From positions 372,001-436,000 of the forward strand of contig CAVPVQ010000024.1 of assembly GCA_963709185.1 (NCBI GenBank): DNA of 64,000 nucleotides, given 5' to 3'. A program made the position numbers and the translations under genes. Every line of letters starts with the position of its first letter. Positions within the stretch are counted from its first letter, which is position 1. Shown here one piece after another: positions 1-8,819 of this stretch. Under the pieces are notes generated by a model that was not told the DNA's origin, made no database searches, and worked only from the letters and a program-made list of their open reading frames with translations. The stretch comes from Roseiarcus sp963709185. Its GTDB lineage: Bacteria > Pseudomonadota > Alphaproteobacteria > Rhizobiales > Beijerinckiaceae.

Positions 1-1
1 G

Positions 2-985
2 AACAAGCCGGATGTCGGCTCGGCGATCGCTCGCAACTGGTTCGACAACGACGGCGTCGACGTCGTCATGGACTTGCCGAATTCGGCGGTGGCGCTCGCG
101 GTGGTCGGCGTCGCCGAGCAAAAGAACAGGGCGGCGATCGGTTCGGGGGCCGGAACCTCGGCGCTGACCGGGCCGAAATGCTCGCGCAACTTCATCCACT
201 GGACCTATGACACCTACGCGCTCGGCACGGGCCTCGGCAACGCCCTGGTCGCCCAAGGGGCGAAAACCTGGTTCTTCGTCACCGCCGACTATGCGTTCGG
301 CAAGGACCTCAAGGCCAATTGCGCCGCCGCCGTCGAAGCGGCCGGCGGCAAGGTTCTCGGCGAGGTGCGCCATCCCCTCAATACGGCGGATTTCTCGTCG
401 TTCCTTCTGCAGGCGCAGGATTCGGGCGCCGATGTCGTCGCCTTCGCCAACGCCGGCGGCGATTTGAACAATTCCTTCAAACAGGCGGCCGAGTTCGGGC
501 TCGCCAAGAAGCAGCGGCTCGCCGGCCTGATCCTCAATGTCACCAATATTCCCGGGCTCGGCCTCGCCGCGGTGCAGAATTCGACGATCTGCACCGGGTT
601 CTACTGGGACATGAACGAAGGAACCCGCGCCTTCGCCAAACGCTTCCAGAGCGCGCATCCCAAAGCCATGATGCCTAACGACATGCACGCCGGCATGTAT
701 TCGGCGACCGCCCATCTGATCAAGGCGATGGCGGCGCTCCACAGCGCCGCCGACGGCGTTAAATTGATCGACCAGATGAAGGCGATGCCGACCAGCGATC
801 CGCTATTCGGGGAGGGCTCGATCCGTATCGACGGGCGCAAGATTCATCCGATGTATCTGCTGGCGACCAAGACGCTGGCCGAATCGAAAGGCGAGTGGGA
901 CTATTTCAAGGTCGTCGCGACGATCAAGCCGGAAGACGCGTGGCGACCGCTCGACAAGGGCGGCTGCCCGTTCGTCAAGGCGTGA
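2..985 (+). CDS. ABC transporter solute-binding protein, branched-chain amino acid type (5' partial)
   Basis: The frame is open from the window edge, so the N-terminus and any signal peptide are missing; 327 residues remain. The visible part is the second half of a type I periplasmic binding protein (Peripla_BP_6 / LivK-like): an alternating fold with NSAVALAVVGVAEQKN, the hinge region around YDTYALGTGLGNALV, and the hallmark FVTADYAFGKDL segment that follows the ligand site. The C-terminus ends in a Cys-containing tail (GGCPFVKA), common in soil alphaproteobacterial members. It would capture a small amide or amino acid in the periplasm for an inner-membrane LivHMGF transporter. No permease or ATPase gene follows; the partner genes may lie to the left of the window. 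Substrate cannot be inferred. Confidence 0.88.
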   Translation, partial: NKPDVGSAIARNWFDNDGVDVVMDLPNSAVALAVVGVAEQKNRAAIGSGAGTSALTGPKCSRNFIHWTYDTYALGTGLGNALVAQGAKTWFFVTADYAFGKDLKANCAAAVEAAGGKVLGEVRHPLNTADFSSFLLQAQDSGADVVAFANAGGDLNNSFKQAAEFGLAKKQRLAGLILNVTNIPGLGLAAVQNSTICTGFYWDMNEGTRAFAKRFQSAHPKAMMPNDMHAGMYSATAHLIKAMAALHSAADGVKLIDQMKAMPTSDPLFGEGSIRIDGRKIHPMYLLATKTLAESKGEWDYFKVVATIKPEDAWRPLDKGGCPFVKA

Positions 986-1012
986 CCGGATCGTCGGTGT
1001 TCGCCCGGATTG

Positions 1013-2066
1013 TCACGCGCCCTGCTCGATGACCTCGATCGCCAGACGCGCCAGCATGGGCACCGCCTGGCCCGCCTTGCGGGCGCGCTCGGGATTGGAG
1101 GCGTTCCCGTCGAGCGAGCGCTTGTAGACGCCCTGCGCGATCGCCGCGTAGCGAAAGAAAGAGAACGCGAGCAGGAAGGTCCAGCCGGGGACGCCAGCGA
1201 TGTCCGCGCGTCGGCAATAGGCGTCGACATATTCGGATTCGGTGGGGATGCCCAAGGCGGCGCGATCGACCCCGCCGAGGCCGCGGGAATCGCCGATCTG
1301 GGTTCGGGAAGTCACCACGTTCGGCATGCGCCATTGCATGCATTGATAGGCGAGGTCGGCGAAGGGATGGCCGAGCGTCGATAATTCCCAGTCGAGCACG
1401 GCGGCGAGGGCCGCGCTGGCGTTGTCGAAGATCATGTTGTCGATGCGCCAGTCGCCGTGCACCAGCGCCACCCGTCCGTCGTCGGGCCGCGCATTGGCGC
1501 TGAGCCAGGCGATCAGCCGGTCCATATCGGCGTTGACCTCGGTTTCGCTCGCCCGGGTACTGTTCGGTCCAGCGCTGCAACTGGCGCGCAAAATAGTCGC
1601 CGGGCTTGCCGTAGTCGCCAAGACCGTTGGCGATGACGTCGACGGAATGCAGCCGCGCCAGCCCCGCGTTCATCGTATCGTAGATCGCCGTGCGTTCCTC
1701 CGCCGCCATCCCGGGCAGCGCCGGATCCCAGAAAATGCGCCCCTCGACATGGGTCATCACGTAGAAGACTGAGCCGACGACGCTTTCATCCTCACACAGC
1801 GCCAACGGCCGCGGCGCCGGAAAACCGACGCCTTCCAGCGCGCGCAACACGCGAAATTCCCGCTCCACCGCATGCGCCGATTTCAGCAGTTTGCCCGGCG
1901 GCTTGCGCCGCAGCACGTAGCGCCCGGACGGCGTCTCGATCAGATAGGTCGGGTTCGACTGCCCGGTTGCGAACTTCTTCGCCGTCACGGGTCCGGCGAA
2001 GCCCGCGACATGCGCGCGCGCCCAGGCTTCAAGGCGCGTTGTGTCGAGGGGGAAGGCGTCGCTCAT
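1013..2066 (-). pseudogene. Phosphotransferase family protein (APH/ACAD10-like), frameshifted
   Basis: Aminoglycoside-phosphotransferase-fold kinase of the type paired with acyl-CoA dehydrogenases (the ACAD10/11 arrangement, in which 4-hydroxyacyl-CoAs are phosphorylated and dehydrated). The N-lobe shows GQSNPTYLIET and YVLRRKPPGKLLKSAHAVER (ATP site and lysine). The C-lobe shows the catalytic loop LVHGDWRIDN and the metal-binding VLDWE. The two lobes lie in different frames: after residues DYFARQLQRWTEQY near 1555 the frame shifts. Removing one C from the CCCGGG at that point joins it cleanly to RASETE-like sequence, so this is a +1 insertion. The ATG at 2066 overlaps the dehydrogenase stop (ATGA), indicating translational coupling. 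Probably a functional gene with a sequence error. Confidence 0.85.
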
Positions 2067-3292
2067 TGCGGCTTGTTGGAATAAAGCTTCAATTCGTTTT
2101 TCGCGATGACGCGCCGGTGCACCGCGTCCGGGCCGTCGGCGAGGCGCAGGGTGCGCACGTGGATCCACATGCTGGCCAGCGGGAAGTCCTGGCTGACCCC
2201 AGCGCCCCCGTGCATCTGCACCGCCTGGTCGATCACTTCGAGCGCCACCCGCGGCGCGATCACTTTGATCTGTGAAATCAGCGGCGCCGCCGCGCGCACG
2301 CCGTGCGTATCCATCGTCCAGGCGGCTTTGAGGCACAGCAGGCGCGCCATTTCGATCGACATTCGCGCCTCGGCGATAATGTCGTGATTGGCGCCGAGCG
2401 AAATGAGCTTCTGGCCGAACGCCTCGCGCGCCTGGGCGCGCCGGCACATCGCCTCCAGCGCGCGCTCGGCCTGGCCGATCGCCCGCATGCAATGGTGGAT
2501 GCGGCCCGGCCCGAGCCGCCCCTGCGCGATCTCGAAGCCGCGCCCGCGCCCCAGGACGACGGCGTCGCGCGGCACGCGCACGTCGGTGAACCGGATGTGC
2601 AGATGACCGTGCGGCGCATCATCGGCGCCGTAGACCCTCATCGCGCGCAGTTTTTCAACACCCTTGGTCTTCGCGGGCACCAGCAGCATCGAATGACGCG
2701 CATGCCGCGCCGCCTCGGGGTCGGTGAGGGCCATGACGATATACAGCGAGCAACGGGGATCGCCGGCCCCCGACGACCACCATTTCTCGCCGTTGAGCAC
2801 CCATTGGTCGCCTTCGAGGCGCGCCGGCATCGCAATATTGGTGGCGTCCGACGAGGCGACGCCAGGCTCGGTCATCAGATAGGCCGAGCGGGCGCGGCCG
2901 TCGAGCAGGTCGGGCAGCCAGCGCGCCTTTTGCTCGGGCGAGCCGAAACGCTCCAGCACTTCCATGTTGCCGGTGTCGGGCGCCGAGCAGTTGAACACTT
3001 CGGAGGCGAGCGGCGACCAGCCCATTTCCTCGGCGAGATAGGCGTATTCGACGGTGGTGAGGCCCGAACCCTTGTCGGAGCCGGTCAGCCAGAAATTCCA
3101 CAGGCCGCGCGAGCGCGCGCGGGCCTTCAGATCGGCGAATATCTCGACCATCCGGGCGGTCGGCTTGAAACGGTCGCCGTCACGCCCGACCTCGGCCTCG
3201 TATTCGGCTTCGAGCGGCATGATCTCGTCGCGCACCATCGCGCGCACCGCGGCGATCAACGGGCGCACGCGATCGGTAACGCCGAGGTCCAT
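2063..3292 (-). CDS. Acyl-CoA dehydrogenase family protein
   Basis: A 409-residue FAD flavoprotein of the acyl-CoA dehydrogenase superfamily, ACAD10/11-like subgroup, catalysing alpha,beta-desaturation of an acyl-CoA. Domains in order: N-terminal helical domain (about 1-130), middle beta domain with YLMTEPGVASSDATNI and the NGEKWWSSGA signature, and a C-terminal helical domain ending in QMHGGAGVSQDFPLASMW. The start is fixed by an AGGGAGG Shine-Dalgarno sequence just upstream of the ATG at 3292. It is the first gene of a two-gene unit with the phosphotransferase. Together they suggest catabolism of hydroxylated or unusual fatty acids. The precise substrate is not readable. Confidence 0.93.
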   Translation of the reverse strand: MDLGVTDRVRPLIAAVRAMVRDEIMPLEAEYEAEVGRDGDRFKPTARMVEIFADLKARARSRGLWNFWLTGSDKGSGLTTVEYAYLAEEMGWSPLASEVFNCSAPDTGNMEVLERFGSPEQKARWLPDLLDGRARSAYLMTEPGVASSDATNIAMPARLEGDQWVLNGEKWWSSGAGDPRCSLYIVMALTDPEAARHARHSMLLVPAKTKGVEKLRAMRVYGADDAPHGHLHIRFTDVRVPRDAVVLGRGRGFEIAQGRLGPGRIHHCMRAIGQAERALEAMCRRAQAREAFGQKLISLGANHDIIAEARMSIEMARLLCLKAAWTMDTHGVRAAAPLISQIKVIAPRVALEVIDQAVQMHGGAGVSQDFPLASMWIHVRTLRLADGPDAVHRRVIAKNELKLYSNKPQ

Positions 3293-3425
3293 GCAATCCT
3301 CCCTAAGGCTCCATTGCTCGCCGGAGTTGACCCGCAATCGCCGCCCCGCGCAAGGGCCGGCGCCGAAGCACGCCGCCGCCATGGCGCCGACCGGACGCAA
3401 ACAGGCCGGGAAGGCCTTGGCCTCG

Positions 3426-3448
3426 AAAAAAAGAGCGGTCGCCCCGCC
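3426..3448 (-). terminator. Possible intrinsic terminator after the cytochrome gene
   Basis: On the minus strand, a short GC stem (GCGG/CCGC, 3435-3447) is followed directly by TCTTTTTTT. It sits right behind the cytochrome c stop codon at 3450. The stem is only 4 bp, so efficiency is doubtful. Confidence 0.45.
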
Positions 3449-3449
3449 C

Positions 3450-3986
3450 TTACTTGGGGAAGGGAACCGGACTATCCGACAGGGTCTGCAGATAGGCGAG
3501 GATGTCGGCGCGCATATGCGAGTCGGGGTCGCCGGGGAAGGTCATCTTGGTGCCCGGCTCCATCTCCTTCGGGCTCTTGATGAACTGGAACAGTTCCTCA
3601 TAGGTCCAGTTGCCGCCCATCTTCTTCAGCGTGTCCGAATAGTTGAAGCCGGCGATCGAGGCGACCGGCCGCCCGACGACGCCGTAGAGCGGCGGCCCGA
3701 CCTTGGCCGCGGCGCCCTTTTCAAAATTATGGCAGACTTGGCAGGGCTTGGTGTCGGCGGCGCCCTTCGTCGCATCCGCCTTGGCGAGCAGGGCGGGCAG
3801 AGGCTCTTCGGGCGGCCCTTTGGCCGCCGCCGGCGCCGGCGCCTCTTCGGCGGCCGGCAGCGCGTAGCCCGGCTTCACGGCCTTGTGGGGCGCGAACACC
3901 GCGTTGGTGAAAATCCCCAGCGCCATCGTCCCCAGCAGCGTTCCGAGCACCGCCAGGACGAGCTTGTTGGAATTGGTCGTTTCCAT
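3450..3986 (-). CDS. Membrane-anchored c-type cytochrome (CycM/c552-like)
   Basis: 178 residues. Residues 9-31 form one uncleaved N-terminal membrane helix, followed by a Pro/Ala/Glu-rich linker (about 38-75) and a class I cytochrome c domain. Haem attachment is at C82-x-x-C85-H86 and the likely distal ligand is M148 in GTKMTF. This layout is that of CycM, the membrane-bound cytochrome c that carries electrons from the bc1 complex to a terminal oxidase in rhizobia and relatives. The protein would face the periplasm. It is transcribed alone, divergently from kdsB across a 160-nt gap. Confidence 0.9.
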   Translation of the reverse strand: METTNSNKLVLAVLGTLLGTMALGIFTNAVFAPHKAVKPGYALPAAEEAPAPAAAKGPPEEPLPALLAKADATKGAADTKPCQVCHNFEKGAAAKVGPPLYGVVGRPVASIAGFNYSDTLKKMGGNWTYEELFQFIKSPKEMEPGTKMTFPGDPDSHMRADILAYLQTLSDSPVPFPK

Positions 3987-4147
3987 GCGCGGAGCAGCCC
4001 CAAGTCTCGAATTCCATCGCCCGGACCGCTAGCAGGAGCCCCGGACACGGTTTTGATTACCCGCTTTGCGCCGGACTTGGCAACACGTATAAGCGCGGCG
4101 CTTTGTCCTTTTTGGCGCGCCGGGACGGCGCGGTTTTATGTTGGCCG

Positions 4148-4903
4148 ATGGCGAACCCGATCGTAATTATTCCGGCGCGGATGGCCTCGACGCGCCTGCC
4201 GGGCAAGCCTTTGGCGGATATCCACGGAGAGCCGATGATCGCCCACGTCTGGCGGCGCGCGATCGAGGCCGACGTAGGCCCGGTTCTGGTCGCCGCCGAC
4301 CAACCGGCGATCGTCGAAGCGATCGAGGCGATCGGCGGGCGCGCCATTTTGACGCGGGCCGATCACGCCTCCGGCTCCGACCGCATCTTCGAGGCGCTCA
4401 ACGCCGCCGACCCGCAGGCGCGCCATGACGTCGTGGTCAATGTCCAGGGCGACCTGCCGACCATCGAAGCCTCCGCGGTGCGCGCCGCCGTGACGCCGCT
4501 GGACGACGCTGATGTCGACATTGCGACGCTGGCGACGCCGATCGTGCGCGCTTCGGAGCGCGATGACCCCAATGTCGTCAAGGCGGTGGCGAGCGAGATA
4601 ACGCCCCGACGGTGGCGGGCGCTCTATTTCACCCGCGCGCGGGCGCCATGGGGCGAGGGGCTCCTGCTCCATCACATCGGCCTTTACGCTTACCGCCGCG
4701 CCGCGCTCGCCCGCTTCGTCGGCCTGCCACCCTCGCCGCTGGAGCGGCGCGAAAGGCTCGAGCAGTTGCGCGCCCTGGAGGCGGGGATGCGCATCGATAT
4801 TGCAATCGTCGACACGCCGCCGCTTGGCGTCGACACGCCCGAAGACCTGGAGCGCGCCAGGCGGATGCTCGCGCCCGGCGGAGGACAGCATGGCCACGCA
4901 TAA
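4148..4903 (+). CDS. kdsB: 3-deoxy-manno-octulosonate cytidylyltransferase (CMP-KDO synthetase)
   Basis: 251 residues, the usual KdsB length. It activates KDO with CTP to give CMP-KDO, the donor for the lipid A core of LPS, in the cytoplasm. Visible signatures: IIPARMASTRLPGKPL at the N-terminus (nucleotide-binding loop), LTRADHASGSDRI, and NVQGDLPTI (metal and sugar contacts). The ATG at 4148 is chosen because it puts the conserved MANPIVIIPARM start at the N-terminus; an upstream in-frame ATG-like extension has no conserved sequence. The 3' end overlaps pheA by 14 nt, the usual kdsB-pheA arrangement in Hyphomicrobiales. Confidence 0.95.
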   Translation: MANPIVIIPARMASTRLPGKPLADIHGEPMIAHVWRRAIEADVGPVLVAADQPAIVEAIEAIGGRAILTRADHASGSDRIFEALNAADPQARHDVVVNVQGDLPTIEASAVRAAVTPLDDADVDIATLATPIVRASERDDPNVVKAVASEITPRRWRALYFTRARAPWGEGLLLHHIGLYAYRRAALARFVGLPPSPLERRERLEQLRALEAGMRIDIAIVDTPPLGVDTPEDLERARRMLAPGGGQHGHA

Positions 4904-5750
4904 ATCCATCGCCTATCAGGGCGAGTCCGGCGCCAATTCGCATATCGCGTGCGCCGAGCGTTTCGCCGATCTGACGCCGCTGCCCTGCCCGACTTTCGAG
5001 GACGCCTTCGCGGCGATCCAGGACGGGACCGCGGACCTCGGCATGATTCCGATCGAGAATTCGATCGCCGGACGGGTCGCCGATATCCACAGCCTGCTGC
5101 CCGCTTCGGGGCTGCATATTGTCGGCGAAACCTTTTTGCCGATCCACTTCCAGTTGCTCGGCGTGAAAGGCGCCCGCGTTTCCGATCTACGCTCCGTCCA
5201 CAGCCATGTCCATGCGCTTGGCCAATGCCGTAAGATCATCCGCCGGCTCGGCCTGAAGCCGGTGGTGGCGGGCGACACGGCGGGGGCGGCGCGCGAGGTC
5301 GCGCAATGGGGCGATCCGACCCGCGCGGCGCTCGCCACAAGGCTGGCGGGCGAAATCTACGGGCTGGACGTTATGGGCGCCGACGTCGAGGACGAAGCGC
5401 ACAACACCACCCGCTTCGTCGTCCTCGCCAAAACGCCGCGCTGGGCGGACGCCGGCGACGGGCCGGTGGTGACGACCTTCGTCTTCCGCGTGCGCAATGT
5501 GCCCGCCGCGCTCTACAAGGCGCTCGGCGGCTTTGCGACCAACGGCGTCAACATGACCAAGCTGGAGAGCTATATGGTCGAGGGTGAATTTTCCGCCACC
5601 CAGTTCCTCGCCGACGTCGACGGCCATCCCGAAGACCCAAGCCTGCGCCGCGCGCTGGAGGAGTTGCAGTTCTTTTCCAAGGAAGTGCGCATCCTCGGCG
5701 TTTATCCGGCCCATCCGTTTCGCGTGGAGACCCAGAAAGCGGCGCAATAG
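4890..5750 (+). CDS. pheA: Prephenate dehydratase
   Basis: 286 residues, monofunctional (no chorismate mutase domain). It converts prephenate to phenylpyruvate in phenylalanine synthesis. The catalytic domain starts IAYQGESGANSH and contains IPIENSIAGRV and the catalytic TRF motif in HNTTRFVVL (about residue 172). A C-terminal ACT domain follows (about 195-280), with the regulatory Phe-binding ESYMVEGEF-type motif. Allosteric inhibition by phenylalanine is expected from the ACT domain. The ATG at 4890 lies inside the end of kdsB, so the two are probably co-translated. Confidence 0.95.
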   Translation: MATHKSIAYQGESGANSHIACAERFADLTPLPCPTFEDAFAAIQDGTADLGMIPIENSIAGRVADIHSLLPASGLHIVGETFLPIHFQLLGVKGARVSDLRSVHSHVHALGQCRKIIRRLGLKPVVAGDTAGAAREVAQWGDPTRAALATRLAGEIYGLDVMGADVEDEAHNTTRFVVLAKTPRWADAGDGPVVTTFVFRVRNVPAALYKALGGFATNGVNMTKLESYMVEGEFSATQFLADVDGHPEDPSLRRALEELQFFSKEVRILGVYPAHPFRVETQKAAQ

Positions 5751-5852
5751 CGGCAAGATGTCGGCGCGGCGCGACGCCGACGCCAGGTTTGACAAATCCG
5801 CCTCCCCGAATAGATCTTGGCGAATCATCCCCGATGCGCCGTGGGCGTCACG

Positions 5853-6137
5853 ATGCCGCACACCCAGACCATCCGATGCGTCAGAAAGAGCGACAGCCGG
5901 CTCGCCTACCAGCGGATTTTGAGCGTTGGCGGAACAAATTCGGATGGTTCTCGTTGGACGCAGAGCCAGGAGAAAACCATCAAGGAGATCGAAAGCGGCC
6001 AGTGGGAGTTTTTCACGCAGGGGGTGTGGCGCAGAGACCGGGTCATCGTCTCGACCTACCTTGGCTACAAATACCTGAAGGCGGTTGACGACGTTTCTCA
6101 TCCCGACACGCTGCTGGCTCTTCCGGAGTGCCCGTAG
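5853..6137 (+). CDS. DUF3892 domain-containing small protein
   Basis: 94 residues from the ATG at 5853 (an ATG at 5817 in frame would add 12 unconserved residues). The core reads like DUF3892: a basic N-terminus, GGTNSDGSRW, SQEKTIKEIESG, then an aromatic strand WEFFTQG and GYKYLKAV. The end, PDTLLALPECP, is also typical of the family. Function is unknown. It stands alone between pheA and the Tim44-like gene. Cytoplasmic; no signal peptide or membrane helix. Confidence 0.8.
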   Translation: MPHTQTIRCVRKSDSRLAYQRILSVGGTNSDGSRWTQSQEKTIKEIESGQWEFFTQGVWRRDRVIVSTYLGYKYLKAVDDVSHPDTLLALPECP

Positions 6138-6303
6138 ACCGGCGAAAGCGTGTGCGCGCCGCCCGCAGAGGAGGCGACCAGTCGGTCCGCCGCCCCGCCG
6201 GTCCTAGCCAAATCCGGCCGCAAAGCCTAACTATGGGGTCGCGCTGGCCGGGTGCTGGCTCGTTCCTTGCTGGAGCGGCGCCGCGAGAAGCAGGGTTTTG
6301 ACA

Positions 6304-7029
6304 ATGCCAAATTTCGACATTTCCACGGTCGTCTTCGCGATCATCGCGATCTTCGTCGTCTGGAAACTGCGATCGGTGCTCGGCATGCGGAACGGCGCGG
6401 AACGACCCCCGTTCGATTCGGCCCCCGGCCCCGGTCCGGGCCGCAACCCGACCGGCGGCGGCCAGCCGATGGGTCAGGTGGTGCGCCTGCCGACCGCCTC
6501 GCCCGCCGCGGCGACGCCCGCCGCCACCGCGGCTTCCGGCGCCGCGCGCTGGAAGGGTTTCGCCGAGCCCGGCTCGACCGTCGCGGCCGGCCTCGATGCG
6601 ATCGCCGGCGCCGATCCCGGCTTTTCGGCGGATGGCTTTCTTTCCGGCGCGCGTTCGGCCTATGAAATGATCGTCACCGCTTTCGCCGCCGGCGACCGAA
6701 AAACGCTCGACAATCTTCTGGCGCCCGACGTGATGGACAATTTCTCCAAGGCGATCGCGGCCCGCGGCGCGCGCAACGAGACCATGGAAACGACGCTGGT
6801 GTCGATCGATTCGGCGGTCATCGAGGACGCCCGCATCAATGGGGCCGTCGCGCAAGTCTCGGTGCGTTTCGCCACCAAGCTCGTTTCCAACACCCGCGAC
6901 AAAGCGGGCGTAGTGACCGAAGGCTCCGCCAATTCGGTCGTCGACCATCTCGACATCTGGACTTTTTCCAGAGACACCGGTTCGCGCAATCCCAACTGGC
7001 GCCTCAGCGCGACCGAGACGGTGCACTAG
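6304..7029 (+). CDS. Tim44/TimA domain-containing membrane-anchored protein
   Basis: 241 residues. There is one N-terminal membrane helix (about 6-22: STVVFAIIAIFVVWKL), a long low-complexity Pro/Gly/Ala linker (about 30-85), and a C-terminal Tim44-like domain (about 100-241). That domain contains GARSAYEMIVTAFAAGDRKTL and ends with the strand pair IWTFSRD...NWRLSATE. Alphaproteobacterial members (TimA) are the bacterial relatives of the mitochondrial import motor subunit and are thought to sit on the inner membrane. The gene heads the cluster with mltA and the Smr gene, a conserved order in this lineage. The upstream TTG at 6298 is a possible alternative start. Confidence 0.88.
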   Translation: MPNFDISTVVFAIIAIFVVWKLRSVLGMRNGAERPPFDSAPGPGPGRNPTGGGQPMGQVVRLPTASPAAATPAATAASGAARWKGFAEPGSTVAAGLDAIAGADPGFSADGFLSGARSAYEMIVTAFAAGDRKTLDNLLAPDVMDNFSKAIAARGARNETMETTLVSIDSAVIEDARINGAVAQVSVRFATKLVSNTRDKAGVVTEGSANSVVDHLDIWTFSRDTGSRNPNWRLSATETVH

Positions 7030-7050
7030 CCCGTCGCCGGGGACTGAGCG

Positions 7051-8157
7051 ATGGCGCACGCTCTCGACGCAGTCCGCTTCGCCGATCTCAGCGGTTTTTC
7101 CGACGACGACGCTCTGGCGGCCTGCCGAGCCTTCCAGCGATCCGCCGCGGCGCTCGCCGAAGGGCTGGCGCCTACCCGGCCGGCGGTCGCCCCCTCGCGG
7201 AGGCTCATGGCGCTCGCGCGTGAGGCGCTGCGCGCCGAGGTCGCCGACAATGAGGCGGCGCGGCGGTTTTTCGAGCGAGGGTTCCGGCCTTGGCGCGTGC
7301 GCGCCGAGGGCGCGAACCGCGCCGGATTTCTGACCGGCTACTACGAGCCGCGCCTGCGGGGATCGCTGACCCCGTCGCCGGAATTTTCGGCGCCCGTGCT
7401 GGCGCGCCCCGACGATCTCGTCACCTTCGCCGCCGGCGAAGCGCCGTCATCGTTCGAGCCGGGTGTGTCGGGCGCGCAGCGCCTGCCCGGCGGCGCGCTG
7501 CGCCCTTATCCCGAGCGCGCGGCGATCGAAGCGGCGGCGGCAGGCCAGCGGAAGGCTATTCTCTGGCTGCGCGATCCTGTCGAGCTGTTCATGGCGCAAG
7601 TGCAGGGGTCGGCGCGCGTCGACCTTCCCGACGGGCGGAGCGTGCGCCTCGCCTATGACGGGCGCAACGGCCAGCCTTATACGTCGATCGGCCGGCTGCT
7701 GATCGAAGCGGGCGAAATCGCCGTGGCCGACATGTCGCTCGACCGGCTGAAAGCGTGGCTGCGCGCGCACGGCCAGGCGCCGGGCGAGCCGGCGCGCATC
7801 CTCATGCAGCGCAACCGCTCGTATGTCTTCTTCAAGATCGAGGCGTCGTTCGACCCCGCCGACGGGCCGACCGGCGGCGCAGGCGTCGCGCTGACGTCGC
7901 TGCGCTCGATCGCCGTCGATCGCAGCATCTGGGCCTATGGGACGCCGTTCTGGCTCGACGCCGACCTGCCATGGCGGGAAGGCGGTTCGCGCCCGTTCCG
8001 CCGGCTGACGATCGCCCAGGACACGGGATCGGCGATCCTGGGAGCGGCGCGCGCCGATCTCTACTTCGGCGGCGGCGACGAAGCGGGGCGGCTTGCCGGC
8101 GGCATTCGCCACGCCTGCGATTTCACGGTGCTGCTGCCGGCCGGAGAGGCGCCGTGA
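7051..8157 (+). CDS. mltA: Membrane-bound lytic murein transglycosylase A family protein
   Basis: 368 residues. It cleaves the MurNAc-GlcNAc bond of peptidoglycan to form 1,6-anhydro products. The MltA domain begins at FLTGYYEPRLRGS (about 91) and continues through WLRDPVELFMAQVQGSARV. The C-terminal 3D domain carries the catalytic aspartates in LTIAQDTGSAILGAARADLY (about 315-334). No clear lipoprotein or Sec signal is visible at this N-terminus, so either export uses another signal or the true start differs. The stop overlaps the Smr gene start (GTGA). Confidence 0.9.
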   Translation: MAHALDAVRFADLSGFSDDDALAACRAFQRSAAALAEGLAPTRPAVAPSRRLMALAREALRAEVADNEAARRFFERGFRPWRVRAEGANRAGFLTGYYEPRLRGSLTPSPEFSAPVLARPDDLVTFAAGEAPSSFEPGVSGAQRLPGGALRPYPERAAIEAAAAGQRKAILWLRDPVELFMAQVQGSARVDLPDGRSVRLAYDGRNGQPYTSIGRLLIEAGEIAVADMSLDRLKAWLRAHGQAPGEPARILMQRNRSYVFFKIEASFDPADGPTGGAGVALTSLRSIAVDRSIWAYGTPFWLDADLPWREGGSRPFRRLTIAQDTGSAILGAARADLYFGGGDEAGRLAGGIRHACDFTVLLPAGEAP

Positions 8158-8744
8158 AAGAGCCGCCGCCGGGGCCGCGGCCGGGCCGTCAGAGACGCCT
8201 CAGCGAGGAGGAGGTCGAACTGTGGATCGCCGTCGCCAAAAGCGTCTCCCGCCGCAAGGGCGCTGCGTTGCCGGCGCCGCGCAAGGTGCGGCCGCCGCCG
8301 AGCGCCCCGACCTCGCGCGAAGCGGATGTGGCGCGCGCGGGCCCCGCGCCGAGAACCAAGGCGCCGCCGCCGCTCGCCCAGCTCGACAAGCGCCTGAAGA
8401 GGCGCCTCGCGCGCGGACGCGGCGCGATCGATCGTTCGATCGATTTGCACGGCATGACACAGGCCGAGGCGCATGACGCGTTGCGCGGCTTTCTCGCCGG
8501 CGCCCAGGCGCGGGGCGACCGGCTGGTGGTGGTCGTCACAGGCAAGGGCGCGGCGCGGGCGAACGGGCCGGGATCGCCGTGGGGCGAGGCGCCCGGCGTG
8601 CTGCGCCGGAGCGTCCCCCATTGGCTGCATGCGCCCGACCTGCGGGCGATCGTGCTCGGCTTTGAGGAGGCGGGACGCACGCACGGGGGCGCAGGCGCGC
8701 TCTACGTGCGCTTGCGACGCGGCGAGCGGCCGGGGGAAGGTTGA
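8154..8744 (+). CDS. Smr domain-containing protein
   Basis: 196 residues from a GTG start that overlaps the mltA stop (GTGA), which settles the start. A basic, Pro-rich N-terminal half is followed by an Smr (small MutS-related) domain from about residue 95: SIDLHGMTQAEAH with the DLHG motif, VVVVTGKGA, and a C-terminal HGGAGALYVRLRR. Smr domains are nucleases or nucleic-acid-binding modules; the standalone alphaproteobacterial form has no established role. Co-transcription with mltA is conserved but unexplained. Confidence 0.9.
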   Translation: MKEPPPGPRPGRQRRLSEEEVELWIAVAKSVSRRKGAALPAPRKVRPPPSAPTSREADVARAGPAPRTKAPPPLAQLDKRLKRRLARGRGAIDRSIDLHGMTQAEAHDALRGFLAGAQARGDRLVVVVTGKGAARANGPGSPWGEAPGVLRRSVPHWLHAPDLRAIVLGFEEAGRTHGGAGALYVRLRRGERPGEG

Positions 8745-8819
8745 CCGCGAGGAAAGCGACATTGACCCAGTCCCGCCGGAATGCGACGAGGGCCGCCTTG
8801 GCGTGGGAAAACTCAGGAC

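Noticed and set aside
3293..3449. A riboswitch upstream of the acyl-CoA dehydrogenase
   Set aside because: No conserved RNA core could be recognised; the region is explained by a ribosome site and plain GC-rich leader.
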